Assembly (NCBI RefSeq): GCF_900188275.1
Contig: NZ_FZNY01000007.1
Coordinates: forward strand, 248,001-312,000
Direction of reading: 5' to 3'
Origin: Dokdonia pacifica
GTDB lineage: Bacteria; Bacteroidota; Bacteroidia; Flavobacteriales; Flavobacteriaceae
Length of the DNA stretch: 64,000 bases
Below, in pieces: positions 39,413-47,661 of the stretch. Position 1 is the first letter of the stretch, and each line of letters begins with the position of its first letter. The notes under the pieces were generated by a model. The model searched no databases. It saw nothing but the letters and a program-made list of their open reading frames with translations, and was not told where the DNA came from. The translations under genes and the position numbers were made by a program.

Positions 39413-40239
39413 TAGCTTTTAGAAAAAATCATTTGTACAACACCTATTCCTTTTACAATACGATCTATAACAAAGTTGTTATTCTCAAAGCGACCTTTTC
39501 CATTAAATTGAGTAGTAAGAACCTCATAGTTGAGGTTATCATTTGTAATAGCAGTACCAATCTTTTTTGAGCCTTCATAGATAATGAAGTTTTCCTGAGA
39601 GACAATCATTTTATAAGTACCATCTGCACTTTGATAAGTTCCGTCCAGACTCGTCATCTTCTCTACGATCTCCTCTTCCACTACCTTTTCAACTTCCTCC
39701 ATTTGCGAAGTAGTCGCTTCTTTTGGAGGAATTACTTCTTCTATTTCTACCTCTGTTACTTCCTTAATTTCAGGAGTTTCTTCTACCTGAGTAGTTGTAT
39801 TATCATGCGTTGTACCATTGTATACATATTTTAATTCTTCTAAAGAAATAAATGCTTTACGTAAAGCTTCATGATACGCTCTTTTAAAATCTTTATCTTT
39901 ACTTTTCCCTTGTTCAGTGATAAAGATTACTTTTCCATCACAATCTTTTAAGATCACTTTTAATCTAGCAACAATAAAGTTAGAATCGCTTTCTACATCT
40001 GCATACAATGCACTACAACTTCCATTTTTAAGTCCTAATGGCTTTTCATCTCTAGCTCTATAAGAGTCAAATCCGTACTTATTAAATAAGAATTGTGTGA
40101 GTGAATTTAATTGATATTCGTCTATACTTTTTGCAAAGTCATATTTCTCAGGTATAATGACATATTGATAGTCATTTACGTTTTGTGAAAATGAAGAAAA
40201 TTGTATCAGTAAAAGTAGTGCAATTACTAGGTGTTTCAT
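39412..40239 (-). CDS. Secreted hypothetical protein with acidic linker
   Basis: A 275-aa protein with signal peptide 1-19 (LIQFSSFSQ). The N-terminal domain (about 20-140) has VNDYQYVIIPEKYDF and a later SLEELKYVY. An acidic low-complexity linker rich in Glu, Val and Thr covers about 145-195. A small C-terminal beta domain follows (DGTYQSADGTYKMIVSQENF). I recognise the N-terminal type as a conserved flavobacterial family without known function. The stop shares one base with the start of the VCBS lipoprotein, so the two are likely co-translated. Confidence 0.7.
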   Translation of the reverse strand: MKHLVIALLLLIQFSSFSQNVNDYQYVIIPEKYDFAKSIDEYQLNSLTQFLFNKYGFDSYRARDEKPLGLKNGSCSALYADVESDSNFIVARLKVILKDCDGKVIFITEQGKSKDKDFKRAYHEALRKAFISLEELKYVYNGTTHDNTTTQVEETPEIKEVTEVEIEEVIPPKEATTSQMEEVEKVVEEEIVEKMTSLDGTYQSADGTYKMIVSQENFIIYEGSKKIGTAITNDNLNYEVLTTQFNGKGRFENNNFVIDRIVKGIGVVQMIFSKS

Positions 40240-40242
40240 TGT

Positions 40243-41643
40243 TTATTCAGGATCAAAAATTAACTGAAAACCAAACTGTACTGAAGCGCTTTGAGCCTTT
40301 GCCAGATTGGTATAATCTAATATATTATCTGCTGCAAGATAAACATTAAATTTGTTAATTTTTGTGGAAAGTAACAGCCCTATATTTCTATTAGAAAACG
40401 CATCATAGGTATAGGTCATTTTCGTTCTTAAAAACCGATTCCAGGTTCTATCAACATACAGTGTAGCAGCTCCTTGAAATCCTCTTGGACGTTTTATAGC
40501 ATATAATTGAGCACCCACATTGGTTGCATATCGGTCTACGCCGCTATTTGTACAATCACAATCACCATTAAGATTTGTACCAAAACCTCTATTTATAGAA
40601 GCATTAAACTTTGTGGGTCGCCAAGTTGTATAGGAAGCTTGCAAAGAATCTTCATAAGGAAGATTTTCCTCAAATTCATCTTGTAGATTTTGCCAGTAAT
40701 CGGTTAAATCTTCTCCATTTAAAACATCAGGAAATTGTAGTTCTATTCCATCAGTTTCATAACTTCCAGATAATCTATAATTTTTTAAATCTTTAGTATG
40801 AAATATAGCTCCTACATCAATGATACTTCCTGTTGCTGTCCAATGATCGTCAATTGTATAGGTTGCCCCTATATCAAATCCTACTCCAAGGTTATTACTA
40901 AGTATCGCTCTTCCTACTGCTTTACCAGCCCCTGCATTATCATCTACAAATGAGCGCAATCCTGAAGTATTAGCCGTTACATTTGCACCTTGCACCTGAT
41001 GTTGTAAAAAATTAGGACCGTTGGGTGTACTTCTAGTTATGAAAACACCTTCGTTGTCTGTACTATTGATATTTACAATACTCATATATAGTTTTGCCCT
41101 ACCTCCCACTCTAAGTTTTTTAGAAATCTCCTTATTAACTCCAAAGTGATAGACTGAAATAACTTCTGCAGCAACAGATATATCTGAAAATTGGAAAGGA
41201 ACATCTATAAAATTTGCATTTCCTTCATACGCAAGAATTGCAATATCTTTAGGAAAATATGCAATTACATCTGTTTCCTGATACAATCCTGCTGAGTAAT
41301 AATTCTCTGTAAATTTACTTTTCCATCCAAAAGAGACGAGTTCTAATTGTTGATTTACAACAAATGAATCTTTATTATCTAACCTAAAAATAGCATCTCG
41401 TATACGCGTATTGATATCTCCTCCTTCTTGGAAAATATCATATGTACTGACTCCACTAGACCCTGCACTTACCGAAAAACCTGATAAAAATGGGATTCCG
41501 ATATGTTTTTCAAAAGCAATTGAAGCTCCTGGGTTACTAAGTAATGTTTGTGGCAAATCGTCTACATTATAGAGTAACTGTTTATTTTGAGCACACACCT
41601 GTGTAACTACAAAACTCATGTATATAATAATTACTGCTCGCAT
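40243..41643 (-). CDS. DUF5723 family outer-membrane-type protein
   Basis: A 466-aa protein with signal peptide (MRAVIIIYMSFVVTQVCAQ). The rest is an alternating hydrophobic/polar beta pattern ending FGFQLIFDPE, with the N-terminal QTLLSNPGASIAFEKHIGIPF segment I associate with DUF5723 (PorV-like barrel shape). There are no catalytic motifs. It lies 4 nt downstream of the lipoprotein 41648-42208 and 3 nt upstream of the next gene, so these four genes probably form one operon. Confidence 0.75.
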   Translation of the reverse strand: MRAVIIIYMSFVVTQVCAQNKQLLYNVDDLPQTLLSNPGASIAFEKHIGIPFLSGFSVSAGSSGVSTYDIFQEGGDINTRIRDAIFRLDNKDSFVVNQQLELVSFGWKSKFTENYYSAGLYQETDVIAYFPKDIAILAYEGNANFIDVPFQFSDISVAAEVISVYHFGVNKEISKKLRVGGRAKLYMSIVNINSTDNEGVFITRSTPNGPNFLQHQVQGANVTANTSGLRSFVDDNAGAGKAVGRAILSNNLGVGFDIGATYTIDDHWTATGSIIDVGAIFHTKDLKNYRLSGSYETDGIELQFPDVLNGEDLTDYWQNLQDEFEENLPYEDSLQASYTTWRPTKFNASINRGFGTNLNGDCDCTNSGVDRYATNVGAQLYAIKRPRGFQGAATLYVDRTWNRFLRTKMTYTYDAFSNRNIGLLLSTKINKFNVYLAADNILDYTNLAKAQSASVQFGFQLIFDPE

Positions 41644-41647
41644 ACTA

Positions 41648-42208
41648 TTATAAATCAGAAAATTCTAGTTTATAAATTGCTTTACTTTGAAGTGACAGCT
41701 CTCCATTTATAGAAGCCCCATTTGTTGTAAGAATCACTTCATTAGCCAGTTGATTTGCATTACTTATTGCTTGAATATCTTCTTCACTTAATACTTGAGT
41801 AAATTCGGTTCTTTGTACAGAGCCATCAGGAGAAGAAATAATATCAAAAAACACTACGAGTTGTTCTTCTCCAGCATTATTTATAAAAGCAGCACGATTT
41901 ACAAGGGATTGCCCAAAGGTATTATCTACCTGAAAATCTAATGTTACTTCTATTAAATTTTCTCTTATAAAATCATCATTCAGAAATTCTAAACGTGTGG
42001 TATCTCTTACCGTGATTATTGCATCTTGCGTATCTACACTTTCAAAATCTGATGTATCTATCGTAAAGAAAATTAAAGAAGCATCTACCGTAGGACTAAG
42101 AACAATATCTTGTGTTTGATCAAAATCTACATCGTCTACACAAGACGTATATAGTAAAACAGAAGTGATAAGTGTTACTACACTTACATATCGCAGGAAG
42201 TATTTCAT
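41648..42208 (-). CDS. Hypothetical lipoprotein
   Basis: A 186-aa lipoprotein, lipobox YTSC near residue 23 followed by VDDVDFDQ. The remainder is predicted mostly beta (SLIFFTIDTSDF, RLEFLNDDFI). No known domain was recognised. It is the first gene of the operon with the DUF5723 protein, the secreted protein and the VCBS lipoprotein, which suggests a common envelope role that cannot be named. Confidence 0.65.
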   Translation of the reverse strand: MKYFLRYVSVVTLITSVLLYTSCVDDVDFDQTQDIVLSPTVDASLIFFTIDTSDFESVDTQDAIITVRDTTRLEFLNDDFIRENLIEVTLDFQVDNTFGQSLVNRAAFINNAGEEQLVVFFDIISSPDGSVQRTEFTQVLSEEDIQAISNANQLANEVILTTNGASINGELSLQSKAIYKLEFSDL

Positions 42209-42262
42209 AATTTGGAGGGGTTGACTGTATTAAACAAAAACGCTTAATTACTGAGTATATTG

Positions 42263-42949
42263 CTACAAATAGTTACGTATCTCCAACAAATGATTCACAA
42301 CCACTTGTTTATCAGGCATTTTTAAATCGTGATAATTATAACAAATTGTTTTCATATTCATTCCTTCGGCACCTAAAATATCTGCCTCATACGTATCGCC
42401 TATCATCATACTTTCTTCTGGAATTGCGTTCGCTCCTTGTAAGGCTACTTTAAAAATACGCGGATTAGGTTTTTTAACCCCCACTGCTTCACTCGTAGTG
42501 ACCGTATCAAAATACATGTCAATATTTGAGTTCTTTAGTTTTTTTAATTGTACTTCTTCAAAACCATTTGTAATGATATGTAGCTTATAGTGTTGTTTTA
42601 AATAATCTAAAAGTTCTATGGTCCCATCAAACAAATAATTATGATCGGGGAGATGTATGATATAATCTTCAGATAGTTTATCAATAGTATCATCTGTCAC
42701 TTTGATACGAAGCGCGTCAAAGGTTTTTTTAAATCTCCCATAACGCAACTGCGCCTTAGTGACGCGTTCTTCTCTATACCATTTCCAATATTGAAAATTA
42801 ATAGGTGAATACACTTCTAAAAATGCTTCTAAATTTATATTTATACTATTCTTTTCAAATATTTTGGAAAATGCCAATCCGGAATTACGATCAAAATCCC
42901 ATAAGGTATGATCGAGATCAAAAAAAACATCTTTTATTTCTTTATTCAT
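42263..42949 (-). CDS. YjjG family noncanonical pyrimidine nucleotidase (HAD phosphatase)
   Basis: A 228-aa HAD-superfamily phosphatase. Motif I is VFFDLDHTLWDF (nucleophile Asp near residue 11), motif II IITNG, motif III Lys in VGVKKPNPRIF, motif IV MIGDTYEADILGA. The DLDHTLWDF start and size match YjjG-type nucleotidases, which dephosphorylate noncanonical pyrimidine nucleotides; the exact substrate is inference. It overlaps the gene upstream by 8 nt. Confidence 0.85.
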   Translation of the reverse strand: MNKEIKDVFFDLDHTLWDFDRNSGLAFSKIFEKNSININLEAFLEVYSPINFQYWKWYREERVTKAQLRYGRFKKTFDALRIKVTDDTIDKLSEDYIIHLPDHNYLFDGTIELLDYLKQHYKLHIITNGFEEVQLKKLKNSNIDMYFDTVTTSEAVGVKKPNPRIFKVALQGANAIPEESMMIGDTYEADILGAEGMNMKTICYNYHDLKMPDKQVVVNHLLEIRNYL

Positions 42950-44228
42950 CTGCTGTTAATAATGTTCTGAATACTTTCTTACTATATATATTTGTAAAAT
43001 CTGAATTTGAGAATGCTATTATAAATAACCCATTTACATTTTTTACAGCATTTTTAATCTTATTCAAACTTACACTATCTACGGTTTGTTTGTGTTTATC
43101 TATAATGGCATTTATATGAATACAAAAAGGATATATTACTAGAGGGGTTTGTATTTCATAATCTAAATCATAAAACAAAAATGGAATACTTGTACTTGCT
43201 CTAAAACCAGGAGTGTCTGGATATCCCATTGTATAATCTTCGAGCACTTCTTGATCTAAAAGATTTCTATAACTGGTGGGTACTGTTATTTTATAATCTG
43301 TAATCCTCGTTTGTTTTAAAGGTCTGTTTGTGATATGCTCTATCCGTTTTTTTTCTTCCTTGAGTACTACCGTAGATTTAGAAGCGCTTTTAGAGATTAA
43401 TAATCCCACACAAGAATAATCTCCCACCATTTTTATAAGCGATTGAAAACTTCGTTTACTGTATTTGATATTCTTACTATCCTCTGTATAATCTCCTAAT
43501 TCAAAAAACACTTTAAATCGAGAGGAAGATTGTTTTTGAACATTTACCAACCAACTAAATATATCAAATGGGTCTTTTCGCAATCCCAGTAATACTTGAG
43601 TACGTATAAAATTTCGCTTTAAGCGAAAGTTTACAAAATCTCGCCCATAACCGCCTACTGTCCTTAAAAAACCGATCTTTCTAAATTCAAATGCTTGCGG
43701 TACATCTACAATAACGTGGGTTTCAAATTTCAATTCTTTGAGTACATATGAAGGAAAAGATGCAGTGATTATTTTTTTGAACCGCAAGATCCACTCATCT
43801 ACAACAGGACGATCTAAAAATCCATGTTTATGGGCAATACTTTCACTAGCAGGAAAACGTCCTAATCCATCTTTTACATGAGGCAAATATTCTTCATACC
43901 TACTCAACATATAAAAAGCAGCTCCAAATATATCGTACGGAAGCATTGCTTCAGAAGTCTTTGATGCAAAAAAGCAAGGAACTCCATCCCAATCTTGTAA
44001 TTGGATGTCTACATCCATCACTCCTTGTTCAAAAAGAAGATCAATAGCACTTATATGTAATTCATTACCTAACTGCTTATGTGTATATGATAATTTGGGT
44101 CCATCGTGTGCTACAAAATCTTCCACCTTAGAGGTAAAAGACACAGCAATCCCCATAGTCCTAGTACATATATGCTTAAATATATAGGTGACTCTAGGTG
44201 TAATTTTATGCGTATAGACCAGTAGCAT
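42942..44228 (-). CDS. DUF7033 / polysaccharide deacetylase-like protein
   Basis: A 428-aa protein. The N-terminal part (about 60-140) has FASKTSEAMLPYDIFGAAFYMLSRYEEYL and HGFLDRPVVDEW, the pattern of the domain that precedes deacetylase-like folds in Bacteroidota. The C-terminal part has DVPQAFEF where related proteins have the metal-binding DVDxAF(x)F, and GYPDTPGFRASTSIPFLFYDL late in the chain. The second Asp of the DVD motif is replaced by Pro, so catalysis is doubtful. It is translationally coupled to the YjjG-like gene. Confidence 0.7.
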   Translation of the reverse strand: MLLVYTHKITPRVTYIFKHICTRTMGIAVSFTSKVEDFVAHDGPKLSYTHKQLGNELHISAIDLLFEQGVMDVDIQLQDWDGVPCFFASKTSEAMLPYDIFGAAFYMLSRYEEYLPHVKDGLGRFPASESIAHKHGFLDRPVVDEWILRFKKIITASFPSYVLKELKFETHVIVDVPQAFEFRKIGFLRTVGGYGRDFVNFRLKRNFIRTQVLLGLRKDPFDIFSWLVNVQKQSSSRFKVFFELGDYTEDSKNIKYSKRSFQSLIKMVGDYSCVGLLISKSASKSTVVLKEEKKRIEHITNRPLKQTRITDYKITVPTSYRNLLDQEVLEDYTMGYPDTPGFRASTSIPFLFYDLDYEIQTPLVIYPFCIHINAIIDKHKQTVDSVSLNKIKNAVKNVNGLFIIAFSNSDFTNIYSKKVFRTLLTADE

Positions 44229-44241
44229 TTAAGAAAGAAAT

Positions 44242-44679
44242 TTAAAGCAAGCCATCATCGGCAAAGCTAAAATACGCCTTTTCGGTTACAATAATATGAT
44301 CCAACACCTTTACATCCAAGCTCGCTGCAGCTACCTTTAATTTTTGAGTAAGCTGCTTATCCGATTTACTGGGTTTTAAGGTTCCTGAAGGATGATTATG
44401 AGCCAAAATAATCCCCACCGCATTTAATGCCAATGCAGTTTTAAGCACTAATCGCACATCTACTAATGTACCTGTAATACCCCCTTTACTTAATTGTTGT
44501 TTTTCTAGGATTCGATTGGAGTTATTAAGGTATATTACCCAAAACTCTTCGTGTGATAAGTCTCCTATAATAGGTTGTAATACTTCAAAAACCGAAGAAG
44601 AAGAGGTGATACGCTTTCGCGAAAGCGTACTCCCATCATTTCTCCGTCTTCCAAGTTCTAATGCCGCTACAATAGTCAC
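44242..44679 (-). pseudogene. radC: radC, 5'-truncated (JAMM-domain DNA repair protein RadC)
   Basis: This is the C-terminal two-thirds of chromosomal RadC. The JAMM metalloprotease-like motif is intact (AHNHPSGTLKPSKSD, an HxHx10D pattern) and the end DHIIVTEKAYFSFADDGLL is normal. The first possible start is GTG at 44679, which corresponds to the Val inside the conserved KAVTIVAALELGRRR, not to a start. The RadC-like frame continues upstream only to about 44703 (IGEAKA) and then reaches a stop at 44719-44721. The N-terminal domain of roughly 85 residues is missing from the window. Palindrome copy 8 encodes LSRKR. I read it as cut by a rearrangement or island insertion. Confidence 0.75.
44612..44627. 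repeat. 16-bp palindrome, copy 8 (within the radC remnant)
   Basis: CGCTTTCGCGAAAGCG, extended to a perfect 20-bp palindrome at 44610-44629 and followed by CTC. Read on the minus strand as L-S-R-K-R, the third possible frame. It is the last copy in the window. Confidence 0.9.
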
Positions 44680-44705
44680 TGCTTTGGCTTCTCCAATGGG
44701 TTTCG

Positions 44706-45134
44706 TTGCCCATTTGTTCTATAGACTTACATACTACAATTCCTCATCCAGCAGGCTATCCAACATCACTTGATACTATTTATGACCATATAAAAGCGCG
44801 TCGTATAGATAGAGGATTATCTAAAGTAGAACTAGCTAAAATACTAGATGTAAATCCACTTACTATTGGAACATGGGAGAATCATCATAAACACTTAATT
44901 CCTAGGATGCGAAAGAAAATCATTAACTGGCTGGGGTATGTGCCACCGCTTGGTGTTGATGAAAATACGCTTTGGGGAAGACTTTACATTTATAGAAGTA
45001 TACATGGGCTTACACAGAAAAATATTTCAGACACTCTTAAAATCGATAGCTCTTCAATTACTAAAATAGAAAAGAATGAAGACGTAAATCCTAGTTATTA
45101 TAAAAAGATAAAAGAGTTAATAGAAAATCGGTAA
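44706..45134 (+). CDS. Helix-turn-helix (XRE-type) transcriptional regulator, two HTH units
   Basis: A 142-aa open frame with two HTH segments: LDTIYDHIKARRIDRGLSKVELAKIL then NPLTIGTWE (about 24-60), and GRLYIYRSIHGLTQKNISDTL then SSITKIE (about 100-130), joined by IPRMRKKIINWLGYVPP. This double-HTH layout is a known bacterial regulator type. The start is uncertain: there is no ATG before the first HTH, and TTG at 44706 falls at the broken end of radC on the other strand. It may itself be the 3' part of a gene joined here. Confidence 0.7.
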   Translation: MPICSIDLHTTIPHPAGYPTSLDTIYDHIKARRIDRGLSKVELAKILDVNPLTIGTWENHHKHLIPRMRKKIINWLGYVPPLGVDENTLWGRLYIYRSIHGLTQKNISDTLKIDSSSITKIEKNEDVNPSYYKKIKELIENR

Positions 45135-45225
45135 GATTACGGGAAACCGTACTAAAACTAAAAACTATTAGATTATTTTAATCTATGCAGATTTTGAATT
45201 TATTATTCTGGTAAAGTAATTTATT

Positions 45226-46248
45226 ATGGAAAAAGGGATATACTATTTATTGATTTTATTTTTTAGTTCATGTGGAGTTTTTAAAGAAGATCAAACAGTA
45301 AATAATATTAATAATAGAGCAAACGATGTAACCTTAGCTATGAAAGGTTACCAACCAATAGATCCTATTAAAATTCTTGTTAAAACACAAAATGATTCAA
45401 TTAGTATGAATCAAATCATTAATCAATTACCTAATGAGGCTACTCGAATAGCAATTGGAAAAATTAATCAAAATGGGTCAATTGCTTTTGGTCCATTTAA
45501 TGTTGCAAAAGCAGGAGAAAGTTATACCGTAATTGTAGATTATATAAAATACATTACAACTTCTATACCTGCTGAATACAACGAAGAATATCAAATTGAT
45601 GATTATGCTACTAATAGTTTAAAGAGAGATTGGTTGAAAATATATAATGGTGAGGCAAATCCTAAGAAGGAATTATTTACAAAATTAGATACTACTTTAA
45701 TTGGTAAGAAAATAATTAATAGGCAAACAGAATTAAGAACAAATCATGGAGTTGTTAGTACTCAAAAAAGAGAATATAGATTCATAGTAGATACTAAAAA
45801 AAAGTCTTTCAGTCACAAAGTCAAAATACCAGTTTATGTAGGAGTTGGTTTAAGAATACAAGCCTCTGTTACAGTAGTAAAAGATTCGCTAAGTTTAAAT
45901 TTAGGAAGTCTTTATGGGCTTGCGATAGCAGCATCTAAAGATCAATTAAATGGTACTTTAGTGATTCAAACTTTAGGAATAAGTGGAGAAAACATCTCTC
46001 CAGCAGTTCCAATTCCAGATAGAATTAATGAAACTACTATTCAGGCAGCAATGCAATCATTAGCTACAATAAAGTCTAAAATTTATGATGTTAAAACTCA
46101 AATAACACCACAAGTTGTTGCCTTTGGACTTCCTTATAGTATAGAAGGAGCAAAAGATTTAATAGAATCATCACTACATACTGATCCTCCGTTAGTGATT
46201 ATAAATAGTAAAAGGGAAATAAACTTTCAAGAGAAAAACTTAAATTAA
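45226..46248 (+). CDS. Hypothetical lipoprotein
   Basis: A 340-aa protein with a short lipoprotein signal (LLILFFSSCGVFKEDQ). It has regular alternating beta and helical segments; RIAIGKINQNGSIAFGPFNVAKAGESYTVIVDYIKY near residues 70-105 (key part FGPFNVAKAGESYTVIVDY) and VKIPVYVGVGLRIQASVTV near 205 look like beta-rich domains. No family was recognised. It stands alone on the plus strand between an HTH gene and a long palindrome, in AT-rich DNA unlike the core part of the window. Confidence 0.65.
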   Translation: MEKGIYYLLILFFSSCGVFKEDQTVNNINNRANDVTLAMKGYQPIDPIKILVKTQNDSISMNQIINQLPNEATRIAIGKINQNGSIAFGPFNVAKAGESYTVIVDYIKYITTSIPAEYNEEYQIDDYATNSLKRDWLKIYNGEANPKKELFTKLDTTLIGKKIINRQTELRTNHGVVSTQKREYRFIVDTKKKSFSHKVKIPVYVGVGLRIQASVTVVKDSLSLNLGSLYGLAIAASKDQLNGTLVIQTLGISGENISPAVPIPDRINETTIQAAMQSLATIKSKIYDVKTQITPQVVAFGLPYSIEGAKDLIESSLHTDPPLVIINSKREINFQEKNLN

Positions 46249-46491
46249 ATCCTTTTAAAAATTATAAACGGAAGTGATTTAAGACTCTACCAAAAAAAAC
46301 AATATTCCTCCTTTTAGTAATTATACTTTGTGCTAACAATAGATTAGAGACTGTTATACAAAGGAATTATAGAATTAAAGCATGAAACAATAGCTTTCTA
46401 ACTTAATCTAACCAAAATCAGATTGTATTTCAGTTACATTTATAATATGAAATTGAAATACGACACAACGCTTTTTTATATTCCAAAAAAA
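46249..46491. other. Intergenic stretch without a recognised gene
   Basis: AT-rich spacer between the convergent lipoprotein and LytTR genes. No ORF or RNA gene seen apart from the palindrome at its right end. Confidence 0.4.
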
Positions 46492-46535
46492 ATGCAGGTT
46501 AAAGCAATAATAATTATTATTGCTTTAACCTGCAT
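46492..46535. terminator. 44-bp perfect palindrome, probable bidirectional terminator
   Basis: A perfect inverted repeat with no central spacer (two 22-nt arms, outer bases ATGCAGG/CCTGCAT). On the minus strand it is followed by eight Ts, so it can terminate the LytTR gene; it also faces the lipoprotein gene on the plus strand. Confidence 0.7.
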
Positions 46536-46554
46536 CGTATTTGTAGTTAAGTGT

Positions 46555-46965
46555 TTATTCTTCCCAAATCATTAACAACCTACTTCTTAATTCACTACGG
46601 TATGATCTATTTACTTTAAATGTATCACCGTTTGTAAGTTCAATGATCGCAAGGTTAGATTTCCTTTTTATATGAAAAAGGTTCACCGTTAGATTTTTGG
46701 CTATTTTACAAAATTCTTGCTTTCCAGCAATTCTTATAAAGTTTACCATACTGCGATTTTCATATAAAAGCTTCTCATGCTTTATAGCTTTTATTTTAAT
46801 CCAATTTTTTGCCATATTTTCAGTACTTATCCAGAGTACATCTTTAAAGTGTATTCTTGTTTCTTTTGGATTTTCTTTTAAATATTCAATTGTCTTATTT
46901 TTTGCATTTGTTAAGAGGTAATTTATATATACGAAAACCCCTTTTTTCTGGTTGATTTTTTTCAT
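46555..46965 (-). CDS. LytTR-type DNA-binding protein without receiver domain
   Basis: A 136-aa protein whose residues about 35-133 match a LytTR DNA-binding domain: RIHFKDVLWISTENMAKNWIKI, then SMVNFIRIAGKQEFCKI, then FHIKRKSNLAIIELTNGDTFKVNRSYRSELRSRL. There is no REC domain and no membrane segment, so it is an orphan regulator. It could cooperate with or antagonise the full LytTR response regulator at 60458-61189. It is followed by a strong terminator. Confidence 0.75.
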   Translation of the reverse strand: MKKINQKKGVFVYINYLLTNAKNKTIEYLKENPKETRIHFKDVLWISTENMAKNWIKIKAIKHEKLLYENRSMVNFIRIAGKQEFCKIAKNLTVNLFHIKRKSNLAIIELTNGDTFKVNRSYRSELRSRLLMIWEE

Positions 46966-46984
46966 TTTATGATTTTTTATATAA

Positions 46985-47011
46985 AAACCTCCTATTTACA
47001 ATAGTAGGTTT
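46985..47011 (-). terminator. Probable terminator
   Basis: On the minus strand AAACCTACTATT pairs with AATAGGAGGTTT (one mismatch) and is followed by a short T-run. It ends the membrane-protein gene 47029-47433 before the LytTR gene. Confidence 0.55.
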
Positions 47012-47028
47012 AATCGATTAGTTTTAAT

Positions 47029-47433
47029 TTAAACAAAGGCTGGATGTGCTATTTCAATAGCTATTTCCAATATTACTTCTACTATTGATGATTCTACAAA
47101 AGCGCACTGTTCTATACAATCAGTAATAGCTAAAACAACTATAATAGCGATATTACACCATCTTATATATTTAAACATACTATGATGTTCACTCTTACAG
47201 GCTTTAGGAAAAATAATATTGAACGTAGTCATTAACATAAGAATGAAATAAACTACTAATAGGTATTTAGAAATATTGAGATCAAGCATATCATGAGATA
47301 CATGAAATGCTCCATTTCCATTAACATATCCTAAACTTAATCTCTTTATAGCATTAACTACAGGAGATTTAAAAATCAATTTGTAGTACCGTCTTATCAA
47401 GACCATAACTACGAGAAAGAATCTTTTTTTCAT
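47029..47433 (-). CDS. Hypothetical membrane protein
   Basis: A 134-aa protein with a hydrophobic or basic N-terminus and at least two further membrane segments (ISKYLLVVYFILMLMTTFNIIF near 54-75 and IRWCNIAIIVVLAITDC near 91-107). Several Cys lie near these helices. No family was recognised and there is no obvious partner. It is preceded by the sRNA-like region at 47.5-47.8 kb. Confidence 0.55.
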   Translation of the reverse strand: MKKRFFLVVMVLIRRYYKLIFKSPVVNAIKRLSLGYVNGNGAFHVSHDMLDLNISKYLLVVYFILMLMTTFNIIFPKACKSEHHSMFKYIRWCNIAIIVVLAITDCIEQCAFVESSIVEVILEIAIEIAHPAFV

Positions 47434-47539
47434 CTTCTTCTAAAAGTTTTAGTTAATTTTTCCGAAAAAGATGTGACAACTAATCATACAAAGTATCGTT
47501 TAGAAACTTGCAAAAAACCATATTTACTGTAATATGTTC

Positions 47540-47661
47540 TTTGGATTTTCTTTTTTTGAATATCTTTATAAAATTAATTGGTGTCTCCGGAGGTTGAAAA
47601 TCAGGAAACACACACCTTTTAATTTCACCCAATATCTGTGAGAATAGATATTGGGTTTTTT
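47540..47661 (+). ncRNA. Candidate small RNA with its own promoter and terminator
   Basis: TTTG (47540-47543), 17 nt, TATCTTTA (47561-47568) resembles a Bacteroidota promoter. It is followed by about 60 nt containing CTCCGGAG and a GGTGT...ACACC pairing. A strong terminator comes next: CCCAATATCT / AGATATTGGG (47628-47655) with six Ts. No protein-coding frame fits. The promoter spacing is short and the last base is off consensus, so this is tentative. Confidence 0.4.

Noticed and set aside
43612-43628. TTCGCTTTAAGCGAA inverted repeat resembling the palindrome family
   Set aside because: The centre differs (TTAA-like instead of CGCG) and it lies in an ordinary coding stretch; not counted as a copy.
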